From: Candidatus Melainabacteria bacterium | GTDB lineage: Bacteria; Cyanobacteriota; Vampirovibrionia; Obscuribacterales; Obscuribacteraceae | Length of the DNA stretch: 64,000 nt | Direction: 5' to 3' | NCBI GenBank assembly: GCA_016212515.1 | Contig: JACRFZ010000087.1 | Span: forward strand, 62,001-126,000 | Shown: positions 44,841 to 53,272 of the stretch, one piece after another | Layout of the letters: each line of letters begins with the position of its first letter | How positions within the stretch are numbered: position 1 is the stretch's first letter | Made by a program: the position numbers and the translations under genes | The notes under the pieces: model-generated | The model's input: only the letters and a program-made list of their open reading frames with translations | What the model was told of the DNA's origin: nothing | Database searches by the model: none

Positions 44841-45061
44841 GTCATTCTGATTGAGCGGCAATTTTACATGAACTCCAATTGCAAAAAGAGCAACCCAATA
44901 GCCTACTCTTTTTGTACCCCTAAAATGCTCCCGAGACTAGCTAAGAATAGAGTACCCCCTTTATTACACCTTCCAAACAGGCTGTTATTCCGGGCGAGTT
45001 CCCTTGCGATTGGCGGAAGACAAGCACAGGCGCAGAAACCGGTCACCCGGCAGGGCTTTGC

Positions 45062-46429
45062 TTAGGTCCGTCTAATCTTATAAATTGCAGGCAAAAAGAA
45101 AAAGCAGCAGGACGTGGTGAAGACCGACACTACAAGTAGTGGCAAAAGGGAGCCGCCAAAGAAAGGTCGGCAAACAGCAGAGTAAAGTTGTCCGCCCAAA
45201 AGAACGCCGCCTTCGGCAGCCAAATTGAAAAGACAGATCAGAACGGCCATCAAGCTGGTGCGCCACTGCCTGGGACAGGCATCGGCAGCCATTCCGTACA
45301 GACTGAGAGTGAAAATGCCCGAGGTCAGCCCCCGTACAAACTCAATTAGAAAAGCACTGAGGCTATCATGCAAGCCCAGGTAGGAGAGGGTGACCAGGCA
45401 GGAGAGAGCAATCATAAGCGCCGTATAGCGCCTGGTGCAGGCCAGACTGGTCAAGCGGAAAAACAAGAGAGAACCAAGTAAAAGTCCCAAACTGCTGCAT
45501 GCCCCCAACTGCCCGATCAACTGGGGCGAAAAGTCCAGCCGGTCTCGCTCGAAGAAATAGAGACTGACGCCCAGGGAAGGGCTGAAATTCCATAACATGA
45601 GAAACCCGGCCGTGGCAAGAAAGCGACTATCTTTGAGCAAAGGCGGTAGATTCCGGCTGGCGCCACAGACACCGGCGGCAAGCGCGGCAAACCCGACCCG
45701 GCCTGAAGCCCGCCTGAGCCGGGGCAGTTCGGGGGCAAGCTGCGGCAAGAGATAAATCGCCACTAAAGAAGGTGGCAGAGCCGCCAGAAAGGCCGAAAGT
45801 GCAAGGGCTCTTGCCGGAGGAAACATCTGGGCCAGGATGCCGCTCAGCAGGAGGGCGGCAATATTAGCCAGATAATAGGCTGTTCCCTGATAAGCGAGAA
45901 AGCGCCGGGTGCCACCTCCATCTTCCTGGGAAGCAGCAATACCAATAGCAATGACAGTGGCAAGGGCCATGCCGACATTGGCGGACATAATCAAGAAAAT
46001 ACTGAAAGCGGCGCTAAACTGCGGCGCCATTTCAGGGCTGGTGCTCAGAAACAAAGCCAGAAAGAAATAAAAAACTGCACAGATAACATTGCCCAGCCAG
46101 AGATAAGTAGAGGATGCGCCGCCTTCGCCTGGAAAGAGGTCGGCAAGAATTCCATAGACCGGCTTGATCATCCAGGGCAAAAGCAATACTGCCATAAAGC
46201 TGGAAACGCCGGCTGCATCAAAACCGAGGCCATCCTTCAAATAGCAATTGAGAGTCTGGCTCACCACCCCGAAATTCTGACTCAAGCCCTGCACTAAATA
46301 ACTGAATATAAAGAGGCGAGCCAGTCCCGCCCGGCTCTCATGACCAGAAAGGGCCGACTCATCGGTCGCAGCGCCGACAGAACCAGCGCCGGTCGCAGTC
46401 GTTTTGTGAGCTTCAGTCACTAACGCCAA
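45062..46429 (-). CDS. BT1/folate-biopterin transporter family protein (MFS fold)
   Basis: 455 residues from TTG 46429; GGAGG sits seven bases upstream. About twelve membrane segments. The BT1 family signature is visible as LLLPWMIKPVYGILADLFPG and LMLWNFSPSLGVSLYFFERD; such proteins carry folates or pterins in protists, plants and cyanobacteria. The N-terminal 25 residues are Thr/Ala/Gly-rich and cytoplasmic. The gene is divergent from the 46788 cluster across a 358-bp regulatory region, so it might export or import a compound connected with that cluster (inference). Confidence 0.85.
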   Translation of the reverse strand: MALVTEAHKTTATGAGSVGAATDESALSGHESRAGLARLFIFSYLVQGLSQNFGVVSQTLNCYLKDGLGFDAAGVSSFMAVLLLPWMIKPVYGILADLFPGEGGASSTYLWLGNVICAVFYFFLALFLSTSPEMAPQFSAAFSIFLIMSANVGMALATVIAIGIAASQEDGGGTRRFLAYQGTAYYLANIAALLLSGILAQMFPPARALALSAFLAALPPSLVAIYLLPQLAPELPRLRRASGRVGFAALAAGVCGASRNLPPLLKDSRFLATAGFLMLWNFSPSLGVSLYFFERDRLDFSPQLIGQLGACSSLGLLLGSLLFFRLTSLACTRRYTALMIALSCLVTLSYLGLHDSLSAFLIEFVRGLTSGIFTLSLYGMAADACPRQWRTSLMAVLICLFNLAAEGGVLLGGQLYSAVCRPFFGGSLLPLLVVSVFTTSCCFFFLPAIYKIRRT

Positions 46430-46787
46430 AAGACCGCCTCCAAAAGCAAATCTGAACCTGATACCAGAGATGATGCCCCACCGGGGGATGGTGATTCAAA
46501 TAATAGTGTCCTCATCTTGCTAAATATTTGGCAAACAATCTACCCGACAAACTCCTCAAGCTATAAACTAACCCTCGTGATTATTGAGAGTTTTTCTCAA
46601 TAAGCCCATCCCCAGATAAACCTCAATAATGCCCGGGACCCAAATATAAACCGGACCTAATCGAGAAGCCAAGCGCATCGGGAGATTTGAAAATGTTCGC
46701 ATTTACTGCACTTAATCTCGCAAAAACGGAAACCATTTTCAGATATTATGGCGTGCTGTCTCTACATATATAGAGAAGGTAGGAAAA
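46430..46787. promoter_or_regulatory. Leader/operator region of the 46788 cluster with three inverted repeats
   Basis: 358 bp between divergent genes. Seen: arms TTATTGAGA (46581-46589) and TCTCAATAA (46595-46603) forming a 9-bp perfect inverted repeat, with another CTCAATAA at 46622-46629; TGAAAATG (46688-46695) and CATTTTCA (46734-46741) as a distant 8-bp repeat; and TCTCTACATATATAGAGA (46759-46776) just before the GTG start. A TATTAT at 46744-46749 could be a -10. The Fur-family gene in the cluster is an obvious candidate to bind here. No repeat matches the classical Fur box. Confidence 0.5.
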
Positions 46788-47684
46788 GTGTTAGAAAATA
46801 TTGCACAACTTCAGAAGCTGGACTCGGGCGTCTACCAGACCATAGTCAAACAAGTGAAAGCCCACGGCGCACTTGAGACCATCTGGCAAGAACCTTACCC
46901 CGAGTATGCTTCCCGCGGCTTGAAAGTTGCCACTCTCCTGAACGCTACCGGCGAGCAAGAAAACTTCGACTACCGCGATTGCCGCAATGTGAAAAGCACA
47001 CCGCTCCTGAACGAACTTTCCAGCATCAAAGCTTTTTTCGAAGGCAGCGGTCTGGACATTATGGGTGCACGCCTGCTCAGACTGGATGCCGGAACCTTTT
47101 TACATGAACATCGCGACTTCATCTATCTTGAGCCGGTACCAAGATTTAGACTGCACCTGCCTTTAATCACAAACCCCGATTGCTTCATAGTCAGCCCTGA
47201 CATAAACGTGCACTTCAAAGCCGGATATCTCTGGAAGCTCGATCCGAAAAGCACCATTCATAGTGCCTGCAATTTCGGCAAAGCACCGCGTATTCACTTG
47301 ATGCTCGACTGCTATGTCAACGAAACGCTGGCGGCATTAATTGAAAAGCAATTCCTTGATGAAGATGCCAAATTTGTCAAACCGGCTCTCACAAAGTCCA
47401 TAAAAGAAGATCTGCAAGAGCAAGCCATCAACCTGCTCCAAAAGTCTGCGGATAACCTGACGGCAGCGGAAGAAATCATTCTGGCGGCATTTTGTCGCTA
47501 CAACCTCTACTGCCTGAAAGAAGGGCTCACCACCTACGACATACTCAGCCAAGTTTACGAAGAAGCAGCCAGAGCCATTCCGGCACTTCAAGCCCTACTG
47601 AAGGAGCGTCAGGCATACTGGCAAGCCAGATTGGTTGAGACCTATCCCGAGCGCAAAGACAAGGAAGCAGCTCTGGCTGTTTAA
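46788..47684 (+). CDS. Aspartyl/asparaginyl beta-hydroxylase-like 2-oxoglutarate dioxygenase
   Basis: 298 residues from GTG 46788, with GAAGG and AGG boxes upstream. Residues 90-175 match the AspH fold: ARLLRLDAGTFLHEHRDF with His106, His108 and Asp110, RFRLHLPLITN, LWKLDPKSTIHSACNFG with His158, then R168IHLMLD with the arginine that holds 2-oxoglutarate in relatives. It should hydroxylate a carboxylate or amino acid side chain, free or carrier-bound, using Fe(II), O2 and 2-oxoglutarate. The C-terminal 110 residues are helical and unrecognised. It is the first gene of the cluster, 8 bp before the ParB-fold gene, and sits behind the regulatory region. Iron dependence fits the Fur gene inside the cluster. 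Confidence 0.85.
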   Translation: MLENIAQLQKLDSGVYQTIVKQVKAHGALETIWQEPYPEYASRGLKVATLLNATGEQENFDYRDCRNVKSTPLLNELSSIKAFFEGSGLDIMGARLLRLDAGTFLHEHRDFIYLEPVPRFRLHLPLITNPDCFIVSPDINVHFKAGYLWKLDPKSTIHSACNFGKAPRIHLMLDCYVNETLAALIEKQFLDEDAKFVKPALTKSIKEDLQEQAINLLQKSADNLTAAEEIILAAFCRYNLYCLKEGLTTYDILSQVYEEAARAIPALQALLKERQAYWQARLVETYPERKDKEAALAV

Positions 47685-47692
47685 GAAGAAAC

Positions 47693-49270
47693 ATGAAAGA
47701 AGGCAAATTGCATTTTCAAATTCATGACGCCGGACGAGGTAGAAGCTTCAGCCTGCCCTCCGTGCAAGACTATCAGGAAGAGAAGCGCATCAAGGTTGTG
47801 GCGGCAAGCCCACTCAACTTTGGACCGGAAGCCGATAAGGGTATCGGAATCGGCACCAGTAGTCACAACGAATTCATAGCGCACCGCCTGGAAGCAGCAC
47901 TGGCTCTGCTTTCCCACACACCTTCTTACTTTCCCGGTCAGACCATACCTGGTCCCGGCTCCATGGGTCTGGAAGTGAACCGCGGCAACCTTCTCATAGA
48001 ACAGTTCCGCTATCTTCTCAACTTCGATGAAAAGGCATGCGCAAGACTTCTACAAAATGGAAACGAAAGCTACAGCCTCTACTCGGTAAAAGTTCCGGAC
48101 AGAGAAGTCTGGCGTTTCAATCTGATAGAAAAGCCCAGCCTGAGCTTTCTCTATCAAGCGGAAGAACCGGCCAGGTTGAAATCACCGGACTTAGCAGCAA
48201 GAGCGTATCAGGCGCTGAGAGCAAACCTGCTCGAGCACTTGGCACGACTTAAGACCGATAGCTGCCCCGAGAATTTGCAAGCAGCTCTAAATGTAGTGGC
48301 AAAAGCCTGGCATAAAGAAAACGGCAAAAGAGACTTAAGTCGAACGGCACTGAGCGCCGCCTTCAAACTCTGGCAGCAATACAGCGAGCAAGAAAGCGTC
48401 AATGAAGGTAACTTCACAGCTTTTGCCTTTGAACTGGAAGCCCTTGCCTTTCACCAGACAGCCAAAGAAAAGCTGGGTCTTGTAAGTTTTGCCGGCGGTG
48501 TCTTTGCCGACAACTATGTGCAAATTGCCCTTATGCCCCTGGCTAAGATTCAAGCCACCGAATTCTGCGTCAGAGAAAGACTCTTTGATGAGGTGATCAA
48601 TTTAGTTGGTCGAGGCTTTGCTCCGGTGGTGGTTAACGAACACGGTCTTGTGGCCGACGGCAATCACCGGGTGACCGCCGCCTGGATCTGGAATTTCCTC
48701 AAGTACACAGCCGGCAACTGTAAGACCAATGCCAAACAGGCCACCTGGTCTCTCGACGATCCCCTCTTTCAGAGAGAAGCTGCCAATTTCTTCCTGCAAT
48801 CATCAGTGACGGGAGCCATATCCGACGTTTCCCGCCACGAGATTTTGAGTCACCTGGCTGCTTACCTTTCCAACCCCGAATGCCGGGCCAAACTGCAAAC
48901 CTATATCAAGCCGCAGTTGTCCAAGTACGAGTATGTAACCGAACTGCCGGTGGTGCTCTTGCCCGAATATCTTTCCTGCGCCGTAGTCAAAGGTCTATAT
49001 GACGAAGGCAAGGAAGTAGTGCGGGCTTGTCCCTCACTTTATGAGGAAATGGCCGCCAACCCCGACCTGGTTTTGCCGCCCCGCGCCAGCTATCACTTCA
49101 CCGATGCCGCGCTCTTGCCCTGGTTTCAGGTTTTGAGTAAGCGCAAGAATCTTGGTCATAGTCAAACCGACCACGGCCTGACCAGACGTATACCAGCCTC
49201 GGCAAGAAGAGAGGCCCTGCTTACGACACTAACGACAGATAATTCCCTGCACAACGAGAGGAGAAGATAA
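47693..49270 (+). CDS. ParB-fold domain protein with DGNHR motif
   Basis: 525 residues, cytoplasmic. The clear feature is PVVVNEHGLVADGNHRVTAAW, with Asp322-Gly-Asn-His-Arg326, the box of the ParB/sulfiredoxin/SerK superfamily, in which relatives either bind DNA, hydrolyse CTP or phosphorylate a small acceptor such as free serine. The N-terminal half (1-290) is helical with no recognised domain; the segment before the box has ALMPLAKIQATEFCVRERLF-type strands as expected for the fold. No helix-turn-helix follows, which argues against a partition protein. Its position beside PLP enzymes suggests a metabolic kinase or binding role (inference). The next gene starts one base after its stop. Confidence 0.75.
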   Translation: MKEGKLHFQIHDAGRGRSFSLPSVQDYQEEKRIKVVAASPLNFGPEADKGIGIGTSSHNEFIAHRLEAALALLSHTPSYFPGQTIPGPGSMGLEVNRGNLLIEQFRYLLNFDEKACARLLQNGNESYSLYSVKVPDREVWRFNLIEKPSLSFLYQAEEPARLKSPDLAARAYQALRANLLEHLARLKTDSCPENLQAALNVVAKAWHKENGKRDLSRTALSAAFKLWQQYSEQESVNEGNFTAFAFELEALAFHQTAKEKLGLVSFAGGVFADNYVQIALMPLAKIQATEFCVRERLFDEVINLVGRGFAPVVVNEHGLVADGNHRVTAAWIWNFLKYTAGNCKTNAKQATWSLDDPLFQREAANFFLQSSVTGAISDVSRHEILSHLAAYLSNPECRAKLQTYIKPQLSKYEYVTELPVVLLPEYLSCAVVKGLYDEGKEVVRACPSLYEEMAANPDLVLPPRASYHFTDAALLPWFQVLSKRKNLGHSQTDHGLTRRIPASARREALLTTLTTDNSLHNERRR

Positions 49271-49271
49271 A

Positions 49272-50246
49272 TTGAGAGTAGCTTTCCTGGGAAAAGGTGG
49301 AGCCGGAAAAACCACCACTTCGGCAGGGTTCATTCGTTACCTGGCCTCAAAGAAACCCTTTGTGCTGGCTGTAGATGCTGATGTAAACGCACACTTGAAG
49401 GGAGCCCTGCACCGCACCGACTGGAGCGGTCAGGAATTTGAAATAGGAGAAGAGCGGGAAGCCATCATAAGCTATCTCAAGGGCGATCGCCAGGACTTAG
49501 GGGAGCGCACCATGGTAGGTACCACTCCCCCGTCCAGCAAGTCCAGATTTATCGAAGTATCAAAGCACGACCCCCTCATCTCCAAGTATGCCCTGACAAG
49601 CGGAAATATTGCCCTGCTCACGGTCGGCACCTATAAGGAAAGCGATGTAGGCGGGGCATGCTATCACGTCAAACTGACCGGTTTGCAGTCCTTCTTCCAT
49701 CATCTGCTCGACGGCGAAGAAGACTATGTGGTGGCTGATACCACCGCCGGCACCGATAACGTAGCCACGTCGCTCTCGTTTGCCTACGACATGAACGTCT
49801 TCGTAGTCGAACCAACCAAGAAATCGGTGCAAGTCTATCTGGATTACCTGACGGTGGCTCCCCACCTGGCTGAACGGACCTATGTGATTGCCAACAAAGT
49901 GGACACACCAGAGGACGAGCTTTTCATCCTCAAGCATGTACCGCAAGACAAATTGCTGGGAGCCGTTCCCCACAGCAAGCACCTGAAGCGCTTCGAACAG
50001 GGACGCAAAGAAGCCCTCGACGACTTCATGAAAGAACAGGAAGTGGTCTTTGAAAGAGTGCTCTCCACCTGGCACGAGAAAAATCGCAATTGGAAGAGCT
50101 ACCTGGAAAGACTGCGCTCCACCCACACCAAAGTTTGTCGCGACTGGCTCGATGACTACTTCGGCGAGAAACTGGACGAAGGACTCGACAGTGACTTTAC
50201 CTACGAGCAAGCACTTTCCCAGAGAAAAGTAGCGGCCCTCGTCTAA
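49272..50246 (+). CDS. CooC/MinD-type deviant Walker ATPase, copy 1
   Basis: 324 residues from TTG 49272, with GAGGAG eight bases upstream inside the preceding gene's end. Deviant Walker A GKGGAGKTTT (7-16) and a switch II DTTAGTDN from Asp156 are intact. The layout VGTYKESDVGGACYHVKL at 120-135 is where CooC has its nickel-binding CxC; here it is Cys130-Tyr-His132. Such proteins are dimeric ATPases that insert metals (CooC nickel), load iron-sulfur clusters or carry tail-anchored substrates. The C-terminal 90 residues are charged and helical with RNWKSYLERL. A closely related copy lies at 58169-59125. Start of a spacing of 51 bp with a hairpin before the decarboxylase. Confidence 0.88.
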   Translation: MRVAFLGKGGAGKTTTSAGFIRYLASKKPFVLAVDADVNAHLKGALHRTDWSGQEFEIGEEREAIISYLKGDRQDLGERTMVGTTPPSSKSRFIEVSKHDPLISKYALTSGNIALLTVGTYKESDVGGACYHVKLTGLQSFFHHLLDGEEDYVVADTTAGTDNVATSLSFAYDMNVFVVEPTKKSVQVYLDYLTVAPHLAERTYVIANKVDTPEDELFILKHVPQDKLLGAVPHSKHLKRFEQGRKEALDDFMKEQEVVFERVLSTWHEKNRNWKSYLERLRSTHTKVCRDWLDDYFGEKLDEGLDSDFTYEQALSQRKVAALV

Positions 50247-50258
50247 TTAAACGAAACC

Positions 50259-50286
50259 CCGGAGGGTGGCGGTCGTCACCCTCCGG
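50259..50286 (+). promoter_or_regulatory. 10-bp stem hairpin between ATPase and decarboxylase genes
   Basis: CCGGAGGGTG and CACCCTCCGG pair perfectly around an 8-base loop, followed by TCCTTTG. The only GGAGG near the next start codon (ATG 50298) is in the stem, 32 bases upstream. It may act as a partial terminator, processing site or mRNA stabiliser within the operon. Confidence 0.6.
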
Positions 50287-50297
50287 TCCTTTGAAAA

Positions 50298-51827
50298 ATG
50301 GATAAACAAATGACTACAGCTCAACTAGCTCCCAAGACCACAAGCAAAAGCCTCAAGCTCACACCGAAAGTACATCCGGTCATCAAGCGCTTCATCGAAG
50401 AGAAATCTACCCTCTTCCAACTGGTACAAGCACTGGGCAGCCCCCTCAACGTAATATTTCCGGAGTTGCTCCACGACAATGTGGAAAACTTCAGACAGGC
50501 CTTCAGCGATGCCGGTGTAATCGGCAAGGTCTTTTTCGCCCACAAGTGCAATCAATCAGATAGCCTGGTGCGCCGCCTGGCCGTGGAAGAGGCTTATCTG
50601 GATGTCAGTTCGGCCAACGAACTGAGGCATGCTCTTGGTGCCGGCTTCGAAGCTGCCCGTATCGAAGCCACCGGACCTAAAAATGTAGAATTCATCGGTC
50701 TGGCTGTGCAGCAGGGTGTCACCATTGCCGTAGACAGCATCTACGAACTGAATACCATATTGAAACTGAAGGAAGCTCTCAAGCACAAAAAGCCCACCAA
50801 GGTGCTGCTGCGCCTCTCGGGCTTCGAAGCGAGCCACTCCAAGTTCCTCAACAAAGGCAGCCGCTTCGGTATTCCTATTAAGGAAGTGGCAGAAGCCTTC
50901 GACATTCTGGAAGCCAATCGCAAGAAGATAGACTTCCTGGGCTTCTCCTTCCACTTAGATACCGTCTCGGTGCTGGAGCGAGCCGTGGCCATGGAAAACT
51001 GCATGGAGCTCTTTGAAGAGGCCCTGGCCAGAGACTTCGAACCAAGAGTAATCAATATTGGCGGCGGCTACAAAGTCAATTATCTGGAAAACGAGCAAGA
51101 CTGGAATGAATACACCAGCGCCTTGAAGGAAGCCGTGCTTGGAACACGCCCCTCTATGACCTGGCACAATAACGCCTTCGGCATGTCCTCAGACAAAGGC
51201 AAACTGAAGGGCAACTTCAACAGCTACAGCTATTTTGATACTCAAACCGGCGGCAGCTTCCTGCAAGAACTTCTGTCCCAGCGTTTTCCCAATCTCGGTG
51301 ACGCCACTGCCGGCAGCATCATGCAGGGCAATATGATCGAACTCTGGATCGAGCCCGGTCGTTCCCTGGTCGATCAAACCGGTATCACCGTGGCCAGGGT
51401 AAACTCAGTGAGAATGAGCAGCCGGGGCGAACCCATCGTCTGCTTGAATATGAAGCGCCAGGACATTTCCTTCCTGGATCAAGAGATCTTCGTAGACCCC
51501 ATCATCATAGAAAAAGACAATGGGAGAGGGGCCAGGCAGACTGAGCCGGATTCCCAAGGTAAAGAAGAGCCTATCGGTGTTTACTTTGCCGGCAATCTCT
51601 GCCTGGAAAGTGATCTGGTGCACCGTCACATGACCTACCTGGACAAACTGCCGAGCCCCGGCGACCTTGTGGTCTTCGTCAATTCCAGCGGCTACTTTAT
51701 GGATTTTTCCGCTTCCACCTCAATTATGCAACCGGTGGCGGAAAAGGTCGCAGTCATGGAAAGAGACGGAAAATTCACCTGGGTCATGGATAAACAATAT
51801 TTGCCTTTCTGGGAATGCATGCCCTGA
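50298..51827 (+). CDS. Fold-III PLP-dependent decarboxylase (diaminopimelate/ornithine decarboxylase-like)
   Basis: 509 residues. PLP lysine Lys83 in FFAHKCNQS, the glycine loop INIGGGYKVNY, EPGRSLVDQTG, FAGNLCLESDLVHRH (equivalent to the catalytic Cys segment at the dimer interface) and SSGYFMDFSAS with the Tyr contacting PLP are all present. The enzyme should remove a carboxyl group from a D-configured or conjugated amino acid centre. Compared with LysA it has long inserts around 290-330 and 390-430, suggesting a larger or atypical substrate. No ribosome binding site is close to ATG 50298. In the cluster it lies between a CooC-type ATPase and a cysteine synthase-rhodanese; a similar fold-III decarboxylase acts in staphyloferrin B synthesis (SbnH). 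Confidence 0.88.
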   Translation: MDKQMTTAQLAPKTTSKSLKLTPKVHPVIKRFIEEKSTLFQLVQALGSPLNVIFPELLHDNVENFRQAFSDAGVIGKVFFAHKCNQSDSLVRRLAVEEAYLDVSSANELRHALGAGFEAARIEATGPKNVEFIGLAVQQGVTIAVDSIYELNTILKLKEALKHKKPTKVLLRLSGFEASHSKFLNKGSRFGIPIKEVAEAFDILEANRKKIDFLGFSFHLDTVSVLERAVAMENCMELFEEALARDFEPRVINIGGGYKVNYLENEQDWNEYTSALKEAVLGTRPSMTWHNNAFGMSSDKGKLKGNFNSYSYFDTQTGGSFLQELLSQRFPNLGDATAGSIMQGNMIELWIEPGRSLVDQTGITVARVNSVRMSSRGEPIVCLNMKRQDISFLDQEIFVDPIIIEKDNGRGARQTEPDSQGKEEPIGVYFAGNLCLESDLVHRHMTYLDKLPSPGDLVVFVNSSGYFMDFSASTSIMQPVAEKVAVMERDGKFTWVMDKQYLPFWECMP

Positions 51828-51898
51828 GGCTCAACAAAAACTACTGAACGGAAAACAAGACATCGCGCTTGTAATGGAAAAGAACTCGGAGAATTAAA

Positions 51899-53272
51899 AT
51901 GCTCGTCAAACACGTAAGAGAACTCATTGGTCACACCCCTCTCTTTGAAATACCGGAGGAAGTGCATGGTCTCAAGAACATCACCCTCTATGCCAAACTG
52001 GAATTGCTCAACCCTTTCGGATCGGTGAAAGACAAGAGCGCCTGGAACGTTCTCAAAGACGATATCGAAACTATCAAGAAGGAAGGTAAGACCGTCATCG
52101 AATCATCGAGCGGCAACATGGCCAAGGCTATGCAGCTAGTCTGCTCGGTCTATGACGTACCCTTCAAGATAGTCACCAACCGCATCAAGGTCAGGGAAGT
52201 AAAGCAAATTCTGCAACTGGTGGGGGCTGAAGTAGACGAATTGCCCGGTCTTTCCGAATGTCCTGATCCCACCGATCCCAACGATCCCATCACCTTTATC
52301 GAACAAATAATGAGTGCCAGCCCGGGCAAGTACTTCCATACTTCCCAGTACACCAACGAAAAGAACATTCATGCCCACTACCACTCCACCGGCAAGGAAA
52401 TTCAAGACGACCTCGATGAAGCCGGCGCCGGCACCGTAGATTTCTTCGTAGGCGGGCTCGGTACCACCGGTTCCACCCGTGGTGCCGGTACCTATTTGAA
52501 AGAAAAGAATGCCGCCATGAAAAACATAGGCGTCATTGCCTCCAAAGGACATCTTCTGCCCGGTATTAGAAACGTAGACGAAATGTACGAAGTCGGTCTC
52601 TTCCGCAAAGACTTCTACGACGATATCGTGGAAGTCAGCATGGATGAGTCCATTGACGCCATGCTCATGCTCATTCGCAAATGCGGCATTCTAGCGGGAC
52701 CCACCGGCGGCGGCAGCCTGGCGGCAGCCCTCAAGTACTTGAAACCCATCGACGCCACCCTGGATAGAAAACATAGCTGTGTCTTCATCGTCTGCGACAG
52801 AGTGGAGTGGTACCTCTCCTACCTGCAGAAAAACAAACCGGAACTCTTCGGTCTCTCTGTCAAAAAAGACTCGGTAAAAGCGGTCACCAAAGAAGAATCG
52901 GAAGCTGCACCGGAAGTCTCCCCGGACGAACTGGAAAAATGGCTGGAAGAGAAGGACAATCTGCAAGTGGTAGACATGCGCGGCACTCTCGCCTTTAAGA
53001 CCACGCGCATCAAAGGCTCCATCAATATTCCCACCGACAACCTGGAAGACATAGCCGACATGGGCGTGCCCTTTGCCAACGACCAGAAAGTAGTGCTAGT
53101 CTGCCCTACAGGCGAAGTGTCGAAGCGCTTTGCCGCCTTCTTCAAAGCCCGCGGTGTTGACTGCTACAGCCTCACCGGTGGTTTCGTGGCCTGGCGCGAT
53201 AACGGCAAGGGCACCGAGAAGTCCAAGGCAGCAGGCGGTCGTCGCCTTCTTGTGGGTGCCGGACAAAGCTAA
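51899..53272 (+). CDS. Cysteine synthase-like PLP enzyme fused to a rhodanese domain
   Basis: 457 residues, with GGAG seven bases before the ATG. Residues 1-325: fold-II PLP enzyme with LIGHTPLFEI, NPFGSVKDKSA (Lys44 binds PLP), IESSSGNMAKAM (asparagine loop), GGLGTTGSTRGAGTYLKE (phosphate loop) and GPTGGGSLAAALKYL. These are cysteine synthase/cystathionine beta-synthase/SbnA features. Residues 345-445: rhodanese with active-site Cys402 in VLVCPTGEVSKRF and GGFVAWRDNG. The fusion should couple beta-replacement chemistry to persulfide sulfur transfer. Its stop codon overlaps the ATG of the SufS-like gene by one base (TAATG), which gives tight translational coupling. The amino acid substrate (O-acetyl- or O-phosphoserine) is unknown. 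Confidence 0.9.
   Translation: MLVKHVRELIGHTPLFEIPEEVHGLKNITLYAKLELLNPFGSVKDKSAWNVLKDDIETIKKEGKTVIESSSGNMAKAMQLVCSVYDVPFKIVTNRIKVREVKQILQLVGAEVDELPGLSECPDPTDPNDPITFIEQIMSASPGKYFHTSQYTNEKNIHAHYHSTGKEIQDDLDEAGAGTVDFFVGGLGTTGSTRGAGTYLKEKNAAMKNIGVIASKGHLLPGIRNVDEMYEVGLFRKDFYDDIVEVSMDESIDAMLMLIRKCGILAGPTGGGSLAAALKYLKPIDATLDRKHSCVFIVCDRVEWYLSYLQKNKPELFGLSVKKDSVKAVTKEESEAAPEVSPDELEKWLEEKDNLQVVDMRGTLAFKTTRIKGSINIPTDNLEDIADMGVPFANDQKVVLVCPTGEVSKRFAAFFKARGVDCYSLTGGFVAWRDNGKGTEKSKAAGGRRLLVGAGQS

Noticed and set aside
46581..46603. Inverted repeat as an intrinsic terminator
   Set aside because: The stem is A/T-rich, lies in a divergent promoter region and is not followed by a T-run; an operator is more plausible.
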